From: Caldilineaceae bacterium
GTDB lineage: Bacteria > Chloroflexota > Anaerolineae > Caldilineales > Caldilineaceae
Assembly (NCBI GenBank): GCA_026989655.1
Contig: JALSIX010000035.1
Span: forward strand, 1-43,691
DNA: 43,691 nt
Direction of reading: 5' to 3'
Shown here: in pieces, positions 40,499 to 43,691 of the stretch
Layout of the letters: every line of letters begins with the position of its first letter
Position numbering within the stretch: position 1 is the stretch's first letter
Translations under genes and position numbers: made by a program
The notes under the pieces: generated by a model
What the model was told of the DNA's origin: nothing
Databases searched by the model: none
Seen by the model: only the letters and a program-made list of their open reading frames with translations

Positions 40499-41335
40499 CT
40501 ACCGTCGCCCGCTGCCGCGGCGACGCACGATGTACTTGTCCGTGCGCTTGTTGTGGCGGGTGCGCTTGCCCCGAGCCGGCTTGCCCCAGGGCGTCTTGGG
40601 GCCGGGCATCCCCACCGGGGAACGGCCCTCGCCGCCTCCGTGGGGATGGGCCTCGGGATCCATGGCCACCCCCCGGACGGTGGGACGGAAGCCCAGCCAA
40701 CGCTTGCGGCCGGCCTTGCCCAGCTTGATGTTCGCGTGGTCCGGGTTGGAGACCTGGCCCACGGTGGCCATGCAGTCCATGTGGATGTAGCGGACCTCGC
40801 CGCTGGGCAGCCGGACCTGGGCCATGTGCCCCTCCTTGGCCATGAGCTGGGCCGCGACCCCCGCGCTGCGGGCCAACTGACCGCCCCGCCCCGGGTACAG
40901 CTCGATGTTGTGGATCTGGGTCCCCAGGGGGATGTGGCGGATGGGCAACGCGTTCCCGGGCCGGATCTCCGCGTCGGGGCCCGACATGAGCACGTCCCCC
41001 ACTCGGATGCCCAGGGGCGCCAGGATGTACCGCTTCTCCCCGTCCACGTAGTGGAGCAGGGCGATCCGGGCGCTCCGGTTCGGGTCGTACTCGATGGAGG
41101 CCACCCGGGCCGGGATGCCCCACTTGTCCCGCTTGAAGTCGATGATCCGGTAGCGCCGCTTGTGGCCGCCCCCACGATGGCGCACGGTGATGCGCCCCTG
41201 GTTGTTGCGCCCTCCCTTCCGCTTCAGGGGTTCGGTCAGCCGCCACTCGGGCTCCGTGCGGGTGATCTCCTCGAAGGTGGAGACACTCATGCCCCGACGC
41301 CCCGGGGACGTTGGCTTGTAGATCTTGATCCCCAT
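40499..41335 (-). CDS. rplB: 50S ribosomal protein L2
   Basis: 278 aa. [49 protein letters not shown] in the N-terminal domain; [54 protein letters not shown] at the C-terminus, including the functionally important His of HPHGGG. 3 nt after rplW. Confidence 0.98.
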   Translation of the reverse strand: MGIKIYKPTSPGRRGMSVSTFEEITRTEPEWRLTEPLKRKGGRNNQGRITVRHRGGGHKRRYRIIDFKRDKWGIPARVASIEYDPNRSARIALLHYVDGEKRYILAPLGIRVGDVLMSGPDAEIRPGNALPIRHIPLGTQIHNIELYPGRGGQLARSAGVAAQLMAKEGHMAQVRLPSGEVRYIHMDCMATVGQVSNPDHANIKLGKAGRKRWLGFRPTVRGVAMDPEAHPHGGGEGRSPVGMPGPKTPWGKPARGKRTRHNKRTDKYIVRRRGSGRR

Positions 41336-41338
41336 GGC

Positions 41339-41629
41339 TCACACCCCCTCGAACAGCTGGATCGTCTGGCCGGGCGCCAAGGTGACGATGGCCTTCTTCC
41401 ACTTGGACTTGCGGACCACCTTGCGGCGGCCCCGGCGCGCGGTCTTGGCCGGCACCACGATGGTGCGGACGTTCACCACCTCCACGCCGAAGATGGTCTC
41501 CACCGCGTCCTTGATCATCACCTTGTTGGCCCGCATGTCCACCTCAAAGGTGACCTTGTTCTCCTCGTCGAACAGGATCTGGGACTTCTCGGTGATGATG
41601 GGGCGCTTGATCACCTCGTAGATGTGCAT
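41339..41629 (-). CDS. rplW: 50S ribosomal protein L23
   Basis: 96 aa. [62 protein letters not shown]. Forms the exit-tunnel docking site for trigger factor and SRP. 18 nt after rplD. Confidence 0.98.
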   Translation of the reverse strand: MHIYEVIKRPIITEKSQILFDEENKVTFEVDMRANKVMIKDAVETIFGVEVVNVRTIVVPAKTARRGRRKVVRKSKWKKAIVTLAPGQTIQLFEGV

Positions 41630-41647
41630 CGCGGCCTCTCCTTTCCC

Positions 41648-42271
41648 CTATCCCAGCCAGCCGTGGATGTGCTCCACCGCACCCTGGGAGAGCACCAGGA
41701 CGTCGTGGCTCAACAGGTCCCGGATGTTCAGGTTGCCGCTCAGCAGGGCCTTGGCGTTGGGCAGGTTGTGGATGCTCTTCTCCACGGTCCAGTTGCGCTC
41801 CGGGAGCACCACCAGGGCCCGCCGGCCGTTCACCCCCAGGTTCTCCAACACCTGGATCATGGCCTTGGTCCGGGGCCGCTCCATCTCCAGGCGATCCACC
41901 ACGACGATCTCGCCCTGGCCGGCCTTGACGCTCAGCGCGCTGCGGAGCGCGGCCCGGCGCATCTTCCGGGGCATGGCCTGGGTGTACTTTCGAGGCCGGG
42001 GCCCGAAGACCGTGCCGCCCCCCACCCAGATGGGCGAGCGGATGGAGCCGTGCCGGGCCCGGCCGGTGCCCTTCTGGCGCCAGGGCTTGCGCCCCCCTCC
42101 TCGGACCTCGCCCCGGGTCTTGGTCTTGTGGGTGCCCAGGCGGGCATTGGCCAGCTGGCGGACCAGGGCCTGGTGCATCAGCCCCGGCCGAATGGGGGCC
42201 GCGAAGACGGTGTCCAACAGCTCGATCTCGCCCACCTGCTCCCCGGCCATGTTCAACACAGGTACTCGCAT
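41648..42271 (-). CDS. rplD: 50S ribosomal protein L4
   Basis: 207 aa. [23 protein letters not shown]; the extended loop [63 protein letters not shown] is complete. L4 can be an operon autoregulator in other bacteria; no leader site was identified here. Confidence 0.98.
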   Translation of the reverse strand: MRVPVLNMAGEQVGEIELLDTVFAAPIRPGLMHQALVRQLANARLGTHKTKTRGEVRGGGRKPWRQKGTGRARHGSIRSPIWVGGGTVFGPRPRKYTQAMPRKMRRAALRSALSVKAGQGEIVVVDRLEMERPRTKAMIQVLENLGVNGRRALVVLPERNWTVEKSIHNLPNAKALLSGNLNIRDLLSHDVLVLSQGAVEHIHGWLG

Positions 42272-42311
42272 GGTTCAGCCTCCCAGCGTCTTCCTCGTGC
42301 CTGAGCCTGCC

Positions 42312-42971
42312 TCATCCGCGGGCCTTGTACTTCCGGGGCCCCTTGCGGGCACTGCGGATGAAGACAAGTCCGGTCCGTGGGCCGGGGACGGCCCCCTTCA
42401 CCGCGAGCAGGTTGCGCTCCGGATCCACCAGCACCACCTCCAGGTTCAGGACGGTGACCCGCTTGTTTCCCATCCGCCCCGGGCCCTTGGTGCCGGGGAA
42501 GGTGTGGCCCGGCGTGGTGCCTGCCCCTCGGGAGCCCGGCGCACGCCAACGGTCCGACTGGCCGTGGGTCTTGGGGCCGCCTCGAAAGCCGTGGCGCTTC
42601 ACCGCGCCCGCGAAGCCCCGACCCTTGGAGCGGCCGATGACGTCCACCCGCTCGCCCTCGCTGAAGATGTCCGCCCGGATCTGCTGGCCCAATGTCCATG
42701 GGGGCTCCTCCTGGTCGCCCAGCCGGATCTCCTGCAGGTGGCGGAGAGGGGGCACGTTCGCCCGCTTCAGATGGCCCAGCTCGCCCCGGGTCAGCTTCCG
42801 CTCGGGCACCTCCTCGAAGCCGATCTGGACCGCGTTGTAGCCGTCGGTCTCCTTGGTCTTGATCTGGGTGACATAGCACGGGCCGGCCTGGATCACCGTG
42901 ACCGGCACCACGTTTCCCTGCTCGTCGAAGAGCTGGGTCATGCCCACTTTTCTGCCCAGTATGCCTTTCAC
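42312..42971 (-). CDS. rplC: 50S ribosomal protein L3
   Basis: 219 aa from a GTG at 42971 ([34 protein letters not shown]) with AGGAGG 5 nt upstream; an in-frame start at 43016 would place that Shine-Dalgarno inside the coding region. Also present: [33 protein letters not shown] and the [34 protein letters not shown]-terminus. The 163-nt gap to rpsJ shows no gene. Confidence 0.97.
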   Translation of the reverse strand: MKGILGRKVGMTQLFDEQGNVVPVTVIQAGPCYVTQIKTKETDGYNAVQIGFEEVPERKLTRGELGHLKRANVPPLRHLQEIRLGDQEEPPWTLGQQIRADIFSEGERVDVIGRSKGRGFAGAVKRHGFRGGPKTHGQSDRWRAPGSRGAGTTPGHTFPGTKGPGRMGNKRVTVLNLEVVLVDPERNLLAVKGAVPGPRTGLVFIRSARKGPRKYKARG

Positions 42972-43134
42972 GTGCTCCTCCTGGACTGACGGTTGGACCG
43001 GGTGGCCCGGTCTCACACCACATCATCCATCAAACCGGCCTCGAAGGCCGAGACGGACAGCCCCTCGAGGCCAAGGCAGACCCCAGCGCTGCAACAGCCC
43101 CCCCGAGGCCGTCGCGGCCTGGATCGGCCCAGGG

Positions 43135-43443
<309 letters not shown>

Positions 43444-43600
43444 CTATTCCCTCTCCAATTCGTCGCCGCGGGCCGGAGCGCCCCCACCGGGGAGAAGCCG
43501 CCGGCGGACACTCCAGCGTCCCCGTGTGCCCAACAACGCCCAAGGGACGGAGACGTCTCCGCATCCCCCGCCGGGTTTCCGGCTGTTCCAGGGGCCAGAC

Positions 43601-43691
43601 CTACTCCAAAATCTTCGTGATCACTCCGGCCGCTACCGTCCGCCCACCCTCACGAATCGCAAACCGACTCCCCGCCTCCAACGCCACCGGC
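43601..43691 (-). CDS. tuf: elongation factor Tu, C-terminal fragment cut by window edge
   Basis: Only the last 29 codons and stop are in the window; they read VALEAGSRFAIREGGRTVAAG followed by VITKILE, the universal EF-Tu C-terminus. Location upstream of rpsJ is the standard str-S10 junction. Codon choice is unlike the neighbours: only 2 of the 28 codons examined end in C (GCC, ATC), and it uses TTG, AGT, TTT, ATT, CGT and GTA, whereas the adjacent ribosomal genes prefer C-ending codons and CTG. Confidence 0.95.
   Translation of the reverse strand, partial: PVALEAGSRFAIREGGRTVAAGVITKILE

Overview
The window is a GC-rich bacterial chromosome segment whose genes end mostly in C or G. It most likely comes from a Chloroflexota bacterium (Caldilineae/Anaerolineae-like). 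This placement rests on gene content and on remembered family resemblance (RpoA N-terminus, TrpB2, zinc-type S14/L36/S4), not on a search. There is no sign of phage, insertion sequences, CRISPR, rRNA or tRNA. The region is a set of metabolic and housekeeping operons, nearly all on the minus strand.

Left end (1-9200): the 3' part of malQ (+), then a convergent minus-strand sulfur-assimilation operon. In transcription order this is a 48-codon leader peptide ending in a cysteine cluster, a siroheme sulfite reductase with a C-terminal HEPN-like domain, two YeeE/YedE half-transporters, a protein of unknown function, CysH, CbiX, SUMT (CobA) and a precorrin-2 dehydrogenase. The operon therefore encodes sulfur uptake, APS/PAPS reduction, sulfite reduction and the complete siroheme branch. 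It is preceded by a perfect consensus promoter (TTGACA-17-TATAAT), and the Cys-rich leader suggests cysteine-responsive attenuation.

Middle (9250-25050): an SGNH hydrolase fused to a DUF5989-like tail, a NodU/CmcH-type carbamoyltransferase and a tiny membrane protein form one unit. Next is a Crp/Fnr regulator with a DUF2892 membrane protein; a GTGA-N6-TCAC site centred at about -40.5 lies upstream of the latter. The regulator is preceded by an SCP2-like protein and an iron alcohol dehydrogenase. Then come a YprB-like exonuclease with TPRs, a sugar-phosphate isomerase-like protein (+), an ArsA-ATPase/methyltransferase/unknown membrane protein operon, an M50-like membrane metalloprotease (+), TrpB2, thioredoxin and a MoaB/Mog-like protein.

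Right end (25110-43691): the S10-spc-alpha ribosomal superoperon, read leftward: tuf (3' end only), rpsJ, rplC, rplD, rplW, rplB, rpsS, rplV, rpsC, rplP, rpmC, rpsQ, rplN, rplX, rplE, rpsN, rpsH, rplF, rplR, rpsE, rpmD, rplO, secY, adk, map, rpmJ, rpsM, rpsK, rpsD, rpoA, rplQ, truA, rplM, rpsI. infA is missing from its usual place between map and rpmJ; that gap holds a promoter and a hairpin instead. Several genes use GTG or TTG starts with strong Shine-Dalgarno sequences.
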